In this document: in pieces, positions 49,530 through 59,059 of the stretch | How positions within the stretch are numbered: the first letter of the stretch is position 1 | Layout: each line of letters begins with the position of its first letter | From: Streptomyces sp. NBC_00335 | GTDB lineage: Bacteria; Actinomycetota; Actinomycetes; Streptomycetales; Streptomycetaceae | Length of the DNA: 64,000 bases | NCBI RefSeq assembly: GCF_036127095.1 | Contig: NZ_CP108006.1 | Span: 5,943,501 to 6,007,500 of the forward strand | Direction of reading: 5' to 3' | Notes under the pieces: model-generated | What the model saw: only the letters and a program-made list of their open reading frames with translations | Database searches by the model: none | What the model was told of the DNA's origin: nothing | Program-made: the position numbers and the translations under genes

Positions 49530-50148
49530 CTGCGGCGGTGGTGGGGCGGCGGACCAGGAAGGCTGCCAGGGCGCCCGCGGCGAAGAGGGCGATCAGGGAG
49601 ACCGCGGTGCCGAGCCAGGTGGTGCCCAGCCACTGGGTGCCGAAGTAGCCGAGGGCGATGCTGTAGCCGGCCCAGGCGATGGCGGCCAGGACCGACCAGG
49701 GCAGGAACTCCCTGATCTTGCGTTGGGTTTTGCCCGCGCCGAGGGAGACCACCGAGCGGCCGGCCGGGGCGAAGCGGGCGATCACCACCAGGGCGCCGCC
49801 GCCGCGCGCGAGGGCGGTGCCGAGTCGCTCGTGGGCCCGGGTGAGCCGGCGGGAGCGGGCGATGGCCCGGTCGAGCCGGGCCCCGCCCCGCCGGGCCAGC
49901 CGGTACGCGGCCATGTCGCCCAGTACCGAGGCGGTGACGGCCGTCACCAGCAGCGCCAGGATGTCCGGCACCTGGGACTGCACGGGTACGGGTCCCGCGG
50001 CCCCGGCCGCCGCCGCGGCGGCAGCCGCAGCAGTGATCACCAGCACCCCGCTCGGCAGCACCGGCAGGAACACGTCGAGCAGGATGGACAGCGCCACGAG
50101 GGCGTAGATCCATGGGCTCGAAGTCAGCGAGCCCAGAGTCTCAAGCAA
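49522..50148 (-). CDS. DedA family membrane protein
   Basis: 208 residues, ATG start. Six hydrophobic segments. The DedA/SNARE-associated core contains LDVFLPVLPSGVLVITAAAA, then VTASVLGDMAAYRLARRGGA, and ARFAPAGRSVVSLGAGKTQR with the conserved R-x3-G of the re-entrant loop. Family members are lipid scramblases or proton-linked membrane-homeostasis proteins. The 83-bp repeats follow its stop. Confidence 0.85.
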   Translation of the reverse strand: MLETLGSLTSSPWIYALVALSILLDVFLPVLPSGVLVITAAAAAAAAAGAAGPVPVQSQVPDILALLVTAVTASVLGDMAAYRLARRGGARLDRAIARSRRLTRAHERLGTALARGGGALVVIARFAPAGRSVVSLGAGKTQRKIREFLPWSVLAAIAWAGYSIALGYFGTQWLGTTWLGTAVSLIALFAAGALAAFLVRRPTTAAAT

Positions 50149-50319
50149 AACGGGACTCCCCAGTCCGGTTGACGTGCCTCGGCGTGAGGCGCCGCGACGT
50201 CGCGGGGAGCGGCAGGGGCGGCTGACAGCGGAACAGCGTACGCCGGGTGTCCACGGACCGGACGCCCGGGGCCGTGCTCCGGCGTGACGGGTCGCCCCGG
50301 CGCCCCGCTCCGCCGCGCG

Positions 50320-51972
50320 TCAGCGGGGAGGCGTGAGGTCGCGTTCCAAGACCGTCACCAGGCGGGGGCCCTTGCGCGCCTGGTCCAGGCGCAGCCGCGC
50401 GGAGCGCCCCGACAGCGCGAGCGTCATGAGCTGGTTGCCGAACCACGGGCCGCCCGTACGCCGCCAGCTCAGCGGCGGCCGGCCCGTCCGGCCGTGCCGG
50501 GAGAAGCCCCGGCCCAGCCACCGGCCCAGCCGTGACCAGCCCAGCCGGAAGCCCCATTTCACGGCTGCGGGGATGGAGTTGTGGACCGGGGAACAGGTGA
50601 GCTGGAACACCTGCGCCGTGCTCGGTATTCGGGGTTCGGCCACATACGCGTGGTGCACGTCCCCCGAGAGCACGCACACCGTCGCCGGCGCCCGCGGGCC
50701 CGTGCCCACCTCCTCGATCAGGTCGCTGAGCATCGCGAACGAGGCCGGGAACGCCGCCCAGTGCTCAAGGTCGCTCCGCCGGCGCAGGTTCTCCCCGATC
50801 CGGGCCCACCGCGGGCCCCGCTCCCCGCGGCACAGCGCGGCATTCCACACCTCCGCGTCGTGCACGAGGGGTGGCATCAGCCAGGGCAGTGACGAGCCGA
50901 TGAGGAGGTGGTCGTAACCCCCGTGTCCGGCCAGTGCGTTCTCGCGGAGCCACTGCCGCTCCGCCGGATCGAGCATGGCCCGCCCGTCCTCGGCGAGCAC
51001 CCGGGCCGCTCGGGTGTCCACCATCAGCAGCCGGGACCGGCCGAAGTCGCGGCGGTAGCTCCAGCGCACCGTGGCCGGGTCGGCGTCCGCCGAGGTGGCG
51101 AAGGCCCGTAGGACGTCGGTGCCGTCGGGGGTCGCCCGGACAGCCTCGAACACGGGGTCGGCCGCCAGCTCGGCGGGGGAGAGGTTGCCGAGGTGCTGGT
51201 ACACCCAGTACGACATCAGGCCGCTGACCACCCGCTCCTGCCACCACGGGGTGGCGCGCATCTCCGCCTGCCACGCGGCGCTGGTGTTCCAGTCGTCTAT
51301 GACGTCGTGGTCGTCGAACATGTGCAGGCTCGGGACGGTGGACAGGAGCCAGCGGATCTCCGGGTCGAGCCAGGACTCGTAGTAGAGCCGGGTGTACTCC
51401 TCGAAGTCCGCGACCTGGGCTCCGGGGGCCTCGCGGAGGTCCCGCCGGGCCGCCAGCCACTGGCGGGTGGAGCGGGAGAGCTGGTCCGCGTACACCTGGT
51501 CGCCGAGGAGGAGCAGCACGTCGGGCCGCACCGCCTCCGGGTCGGCGGCCAGGTCGGCGGCGAGGGTGTCCAGCGCGTCGGGGCCGTGCGGTCCGCGCCG
51601 GTCGGCCGGCGGGGCGGCCTGGCGGCAGGAACCGAAGGTCAGGCGGAGGTCGGGAGCGGTCGAGGAGCCCGGTCGCCGCGCGGGCGGGGTGGTGATGGTG
51701 CTCGCGGGGAACGGGCTGTCCGGCAGCGGCCAGACCCGGAGACCGTCGAGGAGGACCTCGTAACCCGTGGTGGAGTCAGGGGTGAGGCCGGTGACGGTGA
51801 TCAGGGCGTAGTGGTGGCCGGCTATCTGGAAGGTGTGGACGCTGCCGCCGGAGCCGTCGGCGCAGCGCACCTCGGCGGTGCACGGGCGGTCCGCCTCGAT
51901 CCATAGCGTGGCGGAGTCGCCCGCGTCCCAGTCGACGTGGCGCAGCAGCGGTCCCAGGCGCAATGCCCCCAT
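50320..51972 (-). CDS. PhoD-like alkaline phosphatase
   Basis: 550 residues. An N-terminal fibronectin-like domain (1-100) precedes a calcineurin-like domain: FGSCRQ (about 117), LLLLGDQVYADQ, MFDDHDVIDDWN, and GDVHHAYVAEP supply the metal ligands. PhoD enzymes use Fe and Ca to release phosphate from diesters such as wall teichoic acid. No signal peptide is evident, so it may be cytoplasmic as in other actinobacterial homologues. Confidence 0.88.
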   Translation of the reverse strand: MGALRLGPLLRHVDWDAGDSATLWIEADRPCTAEVRCADGSGGSVHTFQIAGHHYALITVTGLTPDSTTGYEVLLDGLRVWPLPDSPFPASTITTPPARRPGSSTAPDLRLTFGSCRQAAPPADRRGPHGPDALDTLAADLAADPEAVRPDVLLLLGDQVYADQLSRSTRQWLAARRDLREAPGAQVADFEEYTRLYYESWLDPEIRWLLSTVPSLHMFDDHDVIDDWNTSAAWQAEMRATPWWQERVVSGLMSYWVYQHLGNLSPAELAADPVFEAVRATPDGTDVLRAFATSADADPATVRWSYRRDFGRSRLLMVDTRAARVLAEDGRAMLDPAERQWLRENALAGHGGYDHLLIGSSLPWLMPPLVHDAEVWNAALCRGERGPRWARIGENLRRRSDLEHWAAFPASFAMLSDLIEEVGTGPRAPATVCVLSGDVHHAYVAEPRIPSTAQVFQLTCSPVHNSIPAAVKWGFRLGWSRLGRWLGRGFSRHGRTGRPPLSWRRTGGPWFGNQLMTLALSGRSARLRLDQARKGPRLVTVLERDLTPPR

Positions 51973-52091
51973 GCAACTCCCCCTCCTTCTTCCGGCCTTG
52001 CCGTTCGATCACGGTACGACGGGGAGGGGGCGGTCCACCTCCCCCTGGCGGGGGAAAGATCCTTGGCCAAGGGTGGGGTGGGGTGGGGGTG

Positions 52092-52757
52092 TCAGCAGGC
52101 GTTGAGGATGTTGACCAGGGCCGTCTTCTCCGTCGAGTCCATGCTCAGGGCCCAGTACTGCTTGACCCCGACCCACATGCGCGCGTAGGTGCAGCGGTAG
52201 GCGGTGCGCGGCGGCAGCCACTTGCCGGGGTCGAGGTCGCCCTTCGCCTGGTTCACGTTGTCGGTGACGGCGATGAGCTGGGGGCGGGTGAGGTCGTTGG
52301 CGAACTGCTGGCGCTTGGCCGTGGTCCAGGAGTTGGCGCCGGAGCGCCAGGCCTCGGCGAGGGGGACCATGTGGTCGATGTCGACGTCGGAGGCGGCCGT
52401 CCAGGTGGCGCCGTCGTACTCGGAGTACCAACTGCCGCTGACGGCCGCGCAGGCGGAGTCCTGGACCACGCCCGAACCGTCGCGCTTGAGGACGGTCTCT
52501 CGGGTGTTGCAGGTGCCGGAGACGGTGCTCCAGTGGGGGAAGAGGTCGCGGCTGTAACCGCTGGTGGAGCCCTCGGTCTTCGGGGTGACCGTCGCGAGGT
52601 AGGAGCGGGCGGCCGCGGCGCTGATGGGGGTGGGAGGGGAGGCGGCGGCGGTGGGGGCGGTGAGGAGGGTGGTCAGGGAGGCCACCGCGAGTATGGACGC
52701 GAGCGTGCCGAGTCGACGCGCGTAGACGGAGGGCGTGGAGGGGTGCCTGGAGGACAT
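52092..52757 (-). CDS. Secreted HNH-family nuclease
   Basis: 221 residues from the ATG at 52757, preceded by GGAGCCCC. Signal peptide at residues 1-45 (core LASILAVASLTTLLTAPTAA). The mature domain has DIDHMVPLAEAW with the catalytic DH and NLTRPQLIAVTDNVNQAKGD with the second motif, as in the GmrSD-C/DUF1524-like secreted HNH family of Streptomyces. Likely an extracellular nuclease, perhaps for nutrient DNA. Longer in-frame extensions upstream are Pro-rich and improbable. Confidence 0.85.
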   Translation of the reverse strand: MSSRHPSTPSVYARRLGTLASILAVASLTTLLTAPTAAASPPTPISAAAARSYLATVTPKTEGSTSGYSRDLFPHWSTVSGTCNTRETVLKRDGSGVVQDSACAAVSGSWYSEYDGATWTAASDVDIDHMVPLAEAWRSGANSWTTAKRQQFANDLTRPQLIAVTDNVNQAKGDLDPGKWLPPRTAYRCTYARMWVGVKQYWALSMDSTEKTALVNILNAC

Positions 52758-53168
52758 GAGGGGCTCCTGGGTGGGGGTGGCCGGGTGAGTGGCTGTGCTG
52801 TGGGGCGTGGTCATGCTGGCCGCGCCGGGTTTCGAGGTGATGGGCGCGAGGTGACAGTCTGAAGGCATGAGCATGTCATGGCGAGGTTGATGACGAGCCT
52901 TGGGGCGGGGGGAGTTGGGATTTGGGATGGGGCGGGTGGGAGTGGCACTAATGTCCCGGCCCTGGTTCCGGTCCGGGTTCCAGCTCCGGGCCTGGCTCTC
53001 GTTCGGGGCACGGTTCGAGTCCCGGTCCTGGTGACGGCCCCGGTCCCGGTCCCGGTCCGGATTTCGTGTCCGCCTCGGCGGCGGGGCCGGGCGTGGTGGC
53101 CGTAGCGGCAGTGGACATGGCAACGGCGCCGCGCCCGGTCGTTTCGGGGGCGGCGCCGTGATCTGGGA
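52758..53168. repeat. Low-complexity GGTCCC-type spacer
   Basis: 411 bp without a supported gene. From 52970 to 53070 it is built of degenerate 6-bp units of the CCGGTC/CCCGGT type. Frames through it give only Pro/Gly/Glu repeats on the minus strand. It contains the promoter region of the secreted HNH gene. Confidence 0.5.
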
Positions 53169-53375
53169 TCAGAGTCCGGTGGTGAAGTGAGTGTTGCGGA
53201 CTGAACCGGAGCTGTAGGTGGTCCGGTCCTTGCGCAGCTGCTCCGTGCGCTCCAGCTCGATCAGGAGTCCCTCCGTCGTCGCCGAGCGGCGGCGCCCTTC
53301 CCGGCGCATCACCTTGACGACGGCGTAGATTCCCACGATCCCCATCAAGGCGAAGAGGACAATCAGTTCGGTCAT
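53169..53375 (-). CDS. Small single-pass membrane protein
   Basis: 68 residues. Membrane helix at residues 3-22 (ELIVLFALMGIVGIYAVVKV), then a basic and polar cytoplasmic tail. It is divergent from the VOC gene. No family recognised. Confidence 0.65.
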   Translation of the reverse strand: MTELIVLFALMGIVGIYAVVKVMRREGRRRSATTEGLLIELERTEQLRKDRTTYSSGSVRNTHFTTGL

Positions 53376-53479
53376 GACATTTCCCCCGCGGTCCGCTCTC
53401 GGCCCGTGCGTTCCGGTGATCCGGTGCGCCCAGGCCGACCGTACCTTCCATTGTCAGACCTGCCTGCGAGGCTGAGGCC

Positions 53480-53932
53480 ATGGAGACCACGCTGCAACTG
53501 ACCATCGACTGCGCCGATCCCCGGGTGATGGTGACGTTCTGGACCGAAGCGCTGGGTTACGTGCCGGAGCCGGCGCCGGACGGGCATGCGACGTGGCGCG
53601 CGTACTGGGAGGGCATGGGGGTGCCCGCGGAGGAGCTGCCCGAAGGGGTGGGGGATTTGGCGGAGTCGATCGTGGATCCGACCGGGCGGGGGCCCCGGGT
53701 GTGGTTCCAGCAGGTTCCGGAGGCCAAGGCCGGGAAGAACCGGGTGCACCTGGATCTGAAGGTCAGTGGGGGGCGCGGGGTTCCGATGGAGCTGCGGACG
53801 CGGCGGGTCGACGAAACGGTGGAGCGGCTCACGGGGGCGGGGGCGACTGTGCTGCGCGTGCTGGACGAGCTGGAGACGCACTACGGGGTGGTGCTGCAGG
53901 ACCCTGAGGGGAACGAGTTCTGCGTCGCTTGA
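53480..53932 (+). CDS. VOC (glyoxalase-like) family protein
   Basis: 150 residues. Two beta-alpha-beta-beta-beta modules: LQLTIDCADPRVMVTFWTEA and NRVHLDLKVSGGRGVPMELR, ending in GVVLQDPEGNEFCVA, the usual VOC close. The family includes metal-dependent lyases, dioxygenases and resistance binders. Substrate not predictable. Confidence 0.85.
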   Translation: METTLQLTIDCADPRVMVTFWTEALGYVPEPAPDGHATWRAYWEGMGVPAEELPEGVGDLAESIVDPTGRGPRVWFQQVPEAKAGKNRVHLDLKVSGGRGVPMELRTRRVDETVERLTGAGATVLRVLDELETHYGVVLQDPEGNEFCVA

Positions 53933-54351
53933 GCCGGCGGGGGTGGAGCGGGGCGCGGGGGCGCGGGGCGGTTTGGCCGGTGAGGCGTGGCCGGTGGGGT
54001 GGACCCGCCGGGCAGGTCGGACTTGGCCGGTGGGGGCTTGTCCGTGGGGTCTGGCCGGGTGGGTGGGCCCGGCCACTCGACTGGGTGAGGCCCGCTCAAG
54101 GCGGGGCGCTTGGGGCGGCGGGCGCCCTGCTGTCGGGTTGCGGAGGGCCTGGGCCTGGCGGGGTGAGTCGCGCCGGTTGGGCCTGACTGTCCGGGCCCGA
54201 ATGTCCGGGGTGAGGGTGCCTGCCCCTGGGGTCGGCTCCTGGCCCACGTCCAGCAGCATTCCGTCCGGGGCACCAGCAGGGCGTCGGTAAGCGACTCCCC
54301 GGGGGCCGAGCGGGGGTGGCCGGGTCTGGTCGACCGGGCGCGTCGGCTGGG
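53933..54351. other. Gene-free G-rich spacer
   Basis: 419 bp downstream of the VOC gene and downstream of the convergent HAD gene. All frames give Gly/Arg- or Pro-rich nonsense; no hairpin strong enough to call was seen. Confidence 0.4.
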
Positions 54352-55032
54352 TTAGATCGTCTGGAGGGTGAGGGTGATGGAGCCGTCGGGGGAGGTGGCA
54401 AGGGCGACGGCGGTCAGGTCGAGGACGCGGGCGGTGGGGCCGTGGGCGGCGGCGCGGGGGCCGACGCCGATGACCCGCATGCCCGCGGCACGGCCCGCGG
54501 CGATGCCGGCGGCCGAGTCCTCGAAGACGATGCAGTCGGCCGGGTCCACGCCGAGGGCGGCGGCGCCCATCAGGAAGCCCTCCGGGTCCGGCTTGCTGGC
54601 CTGCACGGATTCGGCGGTGATCCGGACCTCGGGCATCGGCAGGTCGGCGGCCGTCATCCGGGCCGTGGCCAGGGCCGCGTCGGCGGAGGTGACCAGGGCG
54701 TGCGGCAGGGTACTGAGGGCGGCCATGAAGGCGGGAGCGCCACCGATCGGGACCACGCCCTCGGTGTCGGCGGTCTCGCGGGCGAGCATCACCGCGTTCT
54801 CGGCGAGGTTCTCCTCCATGGGGCGGTCCGGGAGGAGGATCGCCATCGTGGCGTAGCCCTGGCGGCCGTGGACCACCTTGAGGGTTTCCTGGGGATCCAG
54901 TCCGTGGGTGACGGCCCAGTCGTACCAGCAGCGCTCGACCACCGCGTCCGAGTTGACGATGGTGCCGTCCATGTCCAGGAGCAGGGCCTTGGCGGTCAGG
55001 ACGGCGGTGGTGGCGGTGGCGCTGGCCGGCAT
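54352..55032 (-). CDS. HAD-IA phosphatase
   Basis: 226 residues from the ATG at 55032, preceded by GGAGCCCC. Motif I LLLDMDGTIVNSDA, motif III KPDPEGF, motif IV CIVFEDSAAGIAAGRAAGM: a standard beta-phosphoglucomutase or sugar-phosphate phosphatase type. Longer upstream frames contain a 17-bp inverted repeat and are less likely. Confidence 0.88.
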   Translation of the reverse strand: MPASATATTAVLTAKALLLDMDGTIVNSDAVVERCWYDWAVTHGLDPQETLKVVHGRQGYATMAILLPDRPMEENLAENAVMLARETADTEGVVPIGGAPAFMAALSTLPHALVTSADAALATARMTAADLPMPEVRITAESVQASKPDPEGFLMGAAALGVDPADCIVFEDSAAGIAAGRAAGMRVIGVGPRAAAHGPTARVLDLTAVALATSPDGSITLTLQTI

Positions 55033-55062
55033 GGGAGGGGCTCCAGACGGGACGGGAAAGAG

Positions 55063-55113
55063 AACAAGTGGTTCCGTCCACCGGTCAGGGAGTGAGGACG
55101 GAACCACTTTGTT
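55063..55113. repeat. Inverted repeat upstream of the HAD gene
   Basis: AACAAGTGGTTCCGTCC (55063-55079) pairs with GGACGGAACCACTTTGTT (55096-55113), one bulged base. It may be an operator for the HAD promoter or a terminator for transcripts from the right. It lies in the 131-bp gap to the peptidoglycan-binding gene. Confidence 0.6.
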
Positions 55114-55164
55114 CCTGAACAATACAAAAGAGGGAGGGGTGCTTGCTACCTGATCCGGTGTGTT

Positions 55165-56850
55165 CTATCCCTCCAAGGCGCGGCGGGTCGCCGGACCGTA
55201 GACGCCCCAAGGGTCCTCGTCGATGTCGTTGTAAGCCTGGAACGTAGAGACCGCGGATTCCGTACGCACGCCGTACTTGCCGTCGTACTTGCCGCGGTAG
55301 ATGCCCTGCGCTGCCAGCAGGCGCTGGAGCTTCTCCACCTCGGGGCCCGAGTCCCCGTACCGGAGGGTCGGCGCCGAAGGGGGCCGGGAGGTCGGCGCGG
55401 AGGAGCGGCTCGGGGTGGGGGACGGGGTCGGGGATGGGGCGGCCGAAGGGGTCGTCGAACGGCTCGGGGTGCGAGACGGCGAGGCGGACGCGGACGCGGA
55501 CGGGGACGCCGACCGGGAGGGGCTGGGGGTGGTCGACGGGGGCGGGCCGGTGCTCTTGGCGGGCTGCGACGGGGCGACCTGGGTGAGGCTGATCAAGGGG
55601 GAGGACGGCTTCGCGTCGAGGAAGGTGGTCTCCGGTGCGCCGGAGCCCGAGAAGGCCCTCAGGACGAGGACGGCCACGCCGATCACCGCGGCGGCGGCAG
55701 CGGTGATGGGGAGCGCGCGTATGCGGCGCCGCGGGGGTCCGGAGTCGTGCGGGCCGTCCGCTCCGGCCATCCCGTGTGCCCCGTACCCGTGAGCCGGGCC
55801 GGCCTGCTCCCACGTGGGGGTCCCCTGCGACCCGTGCGAGGTGTGTGCCCCGGGCCCGGGCGTCGCGTACGGCTCGTACGCCGGGATCGCGCGCAGCTGC
55901 ATCGTTTCATCGGGCAGGGAGGCTACGGGTGTCCCGTACGCGGGAGTCTCAGCCTCGGGCGGCAGCGGCGTGGTGCGGGTGGGGCTGGTGGGCTGTGCGG
56001 GGGTGTCGGCGGACCCGGCGTACGGCGACGGGGTGCCCGCCGGGCCGGGGTGTGGCGGCAGGCCCGCTGCTTGGCCCGGGTTGGCCGCGGGAATCGGGGC
56101 GTCAGGGCGCGTGGTGGTGCCCGCCGGGTGGGCGTGGGGCGTAGCCGTGTCCGCGGGGCGAGGGGTCGCGCCGGTGCTCTCCGGGCCGGGGTACGGGGAG
56201 GTGGCCCCCGCCCGGTCGGGCACCAGGGTGTACGCCGGGCCGGGGTATGACGGCAAGCCGGGTGTCCGGCTCGGGTGCGCCGCGGGATCCGGGGAGTCGG
56301 GTCGCGTGGTGGTGCCCGCCGGGTCGGTGTGGGGGGTAGCCGTGTCCGCGGGGCGAGGGGTCGCGCCGGTGTTCGCCGGGCCGGGGTATCGCGGCAGGCC
56401 GGGTATCTGGCCTGGGTGTGCCGTGAGGCCAGCCCGGTCGGGGGCAGGCGGGGGAGTGCCGGGTGCGCCGCGGGGCGTGGTGCCCGCCGGGTCGGTGTGC
56501 GGCGGAGTGCTGTCCGACCAGGCCGCGGGCGGGGGTGCCGTGCCCGCCTGGCCGGGGCGTGGCGTGGTGCCCGCCGGGTCGGTGTGCGGCGGAGTGCTGT
56601 CCGACCAGGCCGCGGGCGGGGGTGTCGTGCCCGCCGGGCCGGGGTGTGGCGTGGTGTCCGCCTGGCCGGGGTGTGCCGTCGTGTCCGCCTGGCCGGGGTG
56701 TGCCGTGGGGTGCGGCGGGGTGGGGGCGGGTGGGGGTGGGGTGGCGTTCGGGAGGGATACGTAGGGGCGGACGCGCAGGGGCTGGAACCCTGGTGCGCAG
56801 TCGCAGGCCCCTCCCGTTCTGCTGCATTCCGGACATTGCTCAGTGCTCAC
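55165..56850 (-). CDS. Pro/Thr-repeat protein with C-terminal peptidoglycan-binding domain
   Basis: 561 residues from a GTG. N-terminal zinc ribbon (CPECSRTGGACDC), then a 300-residue Pro/Thr/Gly-rich linker with many DPAGTT repeats. A membrane helix follows (about residue 375, ALPITAAAAAVIGVAVLVL), then a Ser/Pro spacer. The PG_binding_1 domain is at the end (LRYGDSGPEVEKLQRLLAAQ, then FQAYNDIDEDPWG). The topology suggests a cytoplasmic zinc ribbon and an external wall-binding domain. An 87-bp in-frame duplication (56480-56653) shows recent repeat growth. Confidence 0.82.
   Translation of the reverse strand: MSTEQCPECSRTGGACDCAPGFQPLRVRPYVSLPNATPPPPAPTPPHPTAHPGQADTTAHPGQADTTPHPGPAGTTPPPAAWSDSTPPHTDPAGTTPRPGQAGTAPPPAAWSDSTPPHTDPAGTTPRGAPGTPPPAPDRAGLTAHPGQIPGLPRYPGPANTGATPRPADTATPHTDPAGTTTRPDSPDPAAHPSRTPGLPSYPGPAYTLVPDRAGATSPYPGPESTGATPRPADTATPHAHPAGTTTRPDAPIPAANPGQAAGLPPHPGPAGTPSPYAGSADTPAQPTSPTRTTPLPPEAETPAYGTPVASLPDETMQLRAIPAYEPYATPGPGAHTSHGSQGTPTWEQAGPAHGYGAHGMAGADGPHDSGPPRRRIRALPITAAAAAVIGVAVLVLRAFSGSGAPETTFLDAKPSSPLISLTQVAPSQPAKSTGPPPSTTPSPSRSASPSASASASPSRTPSRSTTPSAAPSPTPSPTPSRSSAPTSRPPSAPTLRYGDSGPEVEKLQRLLAAQGIYRGKYDGKYGVRTESAVSTFQAYNDIDEDPWGVYGPATRRALEG
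56480..56653 (-). repeat. 87-bp direct duplication within the Pro-rich gene
   Basis: Two nearly identical 87-bp units begin at 56480 and 56567 (period 87, so 29 codons in frame). Several shorter relatives occur between 56130 and 56400. Expansion by slippage or unequal exchange. Confidence 0.75.
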
Positions 56851-56945
56851 TCGAATCCCTCCCCTGGCTGCTGCCTGCGATTATGCAGACCCCCGGTAAC
56901 CCGCCCAACCCGCCCGACAGGCCATAACCGGACACACCGATCAGG

Positions 56946-59039
56946 ATGGAGGAGTCGATCAGGCCTGAGGAGGAGCCGATGGTGCAGGACGTGACCACGG
57001 AGCCCGACCCGCGGAAGCGGACATCCGGCCCCAGCGCCGAACACGCATCGAGGGAAGTGCTCGTTTCCATCGGTGCGCTGCTGCTGGGGCTGCTCATCTC
57101 TTCGCTCGACCAGACGATCGTGTCGACGGCCCTGCCGACGATCGTCAGCGATCTCGGCGGGATGTCGCACCTGTCGTGGGTGGTCACGGCCTACATGCTC
57201 GCCTCGACGGCCGCCACGCCGCTGTGGGGCAAGCTCGGGGACCAGTACGGGCGCAAGAAGCTCTTCCAGTCCGCCATCGTGATCTTCCTGATCGGGTCCG
57301 CCCTGTGCGGCCTGGCGCAGAACATGCCGCAGCTCATCGGCTTCCGCGCGCTGCAGGGACTGGGCGGCGGCGGGCTGATGGTGCTGTCGATGGCGATCGT
57401 CGGAGACATCGTCCCGCCGCGCGAACGCGGCAAGTATCAGGGGCTCTTCGGCGCCGTCTTCGGAGCCACCAGCGTGCTGGGTCCGCTGCTGGGCGGACTG
57501 TTCGTGGACCACCTGTCGTGGCGCTGGGTCTTCTACATCAACCTCCCCATCGGTCTCGTCGCCCTCATCGTCATCGCCACGAGCCTGAAGATCCCGGTGC
57601 GCACCGAGAAGCACACCATCGACTACCTCGGCACCTTCCTCATCGCCTCCGTCGCGACCTGCCTGGTGCTCGTGGCCTCGCTCGGGGGCACCTGGGGCTG
57701 GAGCTCCCCGCAGATCATCGGGCTCGCGGTACTCGGCCTGGTCCTGCTGGTCGCCTTCGTCATCGTCGAGCGGCGGGCCGTGGAGCCGGTGCTCCCGCTC
57801 AAGCTGTTCCGGATCCGGACCTTCACGCTCTGCTCGCTGATCAGCTTCATCGTCGGCTTCGCGATGTTCGGCGCGATGGTCTACCTGCCGACCTTCCTCC
57901 AGGTGGTCCAGGGCGTCTCCCCGACCATGTCGGGCGTCCACATGCTGCCGATGGTGCTCGGACTGCTGATCACCTCCACCGTGTCCGGCCAGATCGTCAG
58001 CCGCACCGGGCGCTGGAAGGTCTTCCCGATCGCGGGCACCGCACTGACCGCGGTCGGGCTGCTGCTCCTGCACCAGCTGGAGCGCACCAGCTCCACCTGG
58101 GAGATGAGCGTCTACTTCTTCGTCTTCGGCGCCGGCCTCGGCCTGGTCATGCAGGTGCTCGTCCTCGTGGTGCAGAACTCGGTCAGCTACGCCGACCTCG
58201 GTGTCGCCACCTCGGGTGCCACCTTCTTCCGCTCCATCGGCGCCTCCTTCGGCGTCGCCATCTTCGGCACGATCTTCACCAACCGGCTCGACGACAAGCT
58301 GGCCGGTGCGCTCAAGGGGGTCCCGCTGCCGCCAGGGCTGGACGCGGGCAAGCTGGAGGCCGACCCGCGTGCCATCGGCGCCCTCCCCGCCGTGCTGCGA
58401 CCGCGCGTGCTTGACGCCTACTCCACCTCCATCACCGACGTCTTCCTCTACGCGGCGCCCGTGGTGCTCGTGGCCTTCGTCGTGGCCTGGTTCCTCAAGG
58501 AGGACAAGCTGCGCGGTTCGGTGACGGCGCCCGATGTCACCGAGACCCTCGCTTCCAACCCCGTCCAGCGCTCCTCCCGCGATGAGGTCGCCCGCGCTCT
58601 GACGGTGCTCGGGACCCTCCAGGGCCGCAAGCACGTCTACGAGAAGATCACCGCGAAGGCCGGCTACGACCTGCTGCCCGCCGCCAGCTGGATGCTGCTG
58701 CGGATCAACAAGTACGGAACCGTCGATCCGGCCGTGCTGGCGGAGAAGACCATGGTGCCGCTGCGGGCCATCACGGACGCGGGCCGTCAGATCGAGGAAC
58801 GGGGGCTGGCCGTCCGCGACGGGCTGCCGCTGGTTCTGACGGCGAAGGGGCGGGAGAGCGCGCTGAAGCTGTCGGCCGCGCGGGAGGAGTCGCTCGCCGA
58901 GCTGCTCGGCGACTGGTGGACCGCGGACCGCCCGACCGACCTGTCCGAGCTGGTGGCGGAGATCAACTCGGAGCTCTGCGGTTCCGTCGACGAGGAGCCC
59001 TACGAGACCCTGCCCCGCCGGGACCACTCCGCCAGGTGA
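56946..59039 (+). CDS. EmrB/QacA-type MFS drug pump fused to a winged helix
   Basis: 697 residues. Residues about 35-525 hold 14 membrane helices with motif A ([14 protein letters not shown]) and motif C-like [10 protein letters not shown] of DHA2 drug/H+ antiporters. Residues about 545-690 form a soluble domain ([60 protein letters not shown]) with a MarR-like winged-helix pattern. Most DHA2 pumps end near 520. The extension could sense or regulate. The substrate is unknown. Confidence 0.88.
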   Translation: MEESIRPEEEPMVQDVTTEPDPRKRTSGPSAEHASREVLVSIGALLLGLLISSLDQTIVSTALPTIVSDLGGMSHLSWVVTAYMLASTAATPLWGKLGDQYGRKKLFQSAIVIFLIGSALCGLAQNMPQLIGFRALQGLGGGGLMVLSMAIVGDIVPPRERGKYQGLFGAVFGATSVLGPLLGGLFVDHLSWRWVFYINLPIGLVALIVIATSLKIPVRTEKHTIDYLGTFLIASVATCLVLVASLGGTWGWSSPQIIGLAVLGLVLLVAFVIVERRAVEPVLPLKLFRIRTFTLCSLISFIVGFAMFGAMVYLPTFLQVVQGVSPTMSGVHMLPMVLGLLITSTVSGQIVSRTGRWKVFPIAGTALTAVGLLLLHQLERTSSTWEMSVYFFVFGAGLGLVMQVLVLVVQNSVSYADLGVATSGATFFRSIGASFGVAIFGTIFTNRLDDKLAGALKGVPLPPGLDAGKLEADPRAIGALPAVLRPRVLDAYSTSITDVFLYAAPVVLVAFVVAWFLKEDKLRGSVTAPDVTETLASNPVQRSSRDEVARALTVLGTLQGRKHVYEKITAKAGYDLLPAASWMLLRINKYGTVDPAVLAEKTMVPLRAITDAGRQIEERGLAVRDGLPLVLTAKGRESALKLSAAREESLAELLGDWWTADRPTDLSELVAEINSELCGSVDEEPYETLPRRDHSAR

Positions 59040-59059
59040 ACCACCCCGCGGGGTGCCGG

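Noticed and set aside
52758-53123. Long Pro-rich N-terminal extension of the secreted HNH nuclease
   Set aside because: A proper signal peptide and ribosome site occur at 52757; the upstream frame is low-complexity repeat sequence.
56946-59027. Long reverse-strand ORFs opposite the MFS gene and opposite other large genes
   Set aside because: They mirror GC-rich codon positions of the real genes. The products are rich in Asp/Glu/Arg/His/Gly without fold signals and lack starts with ribosome sites.
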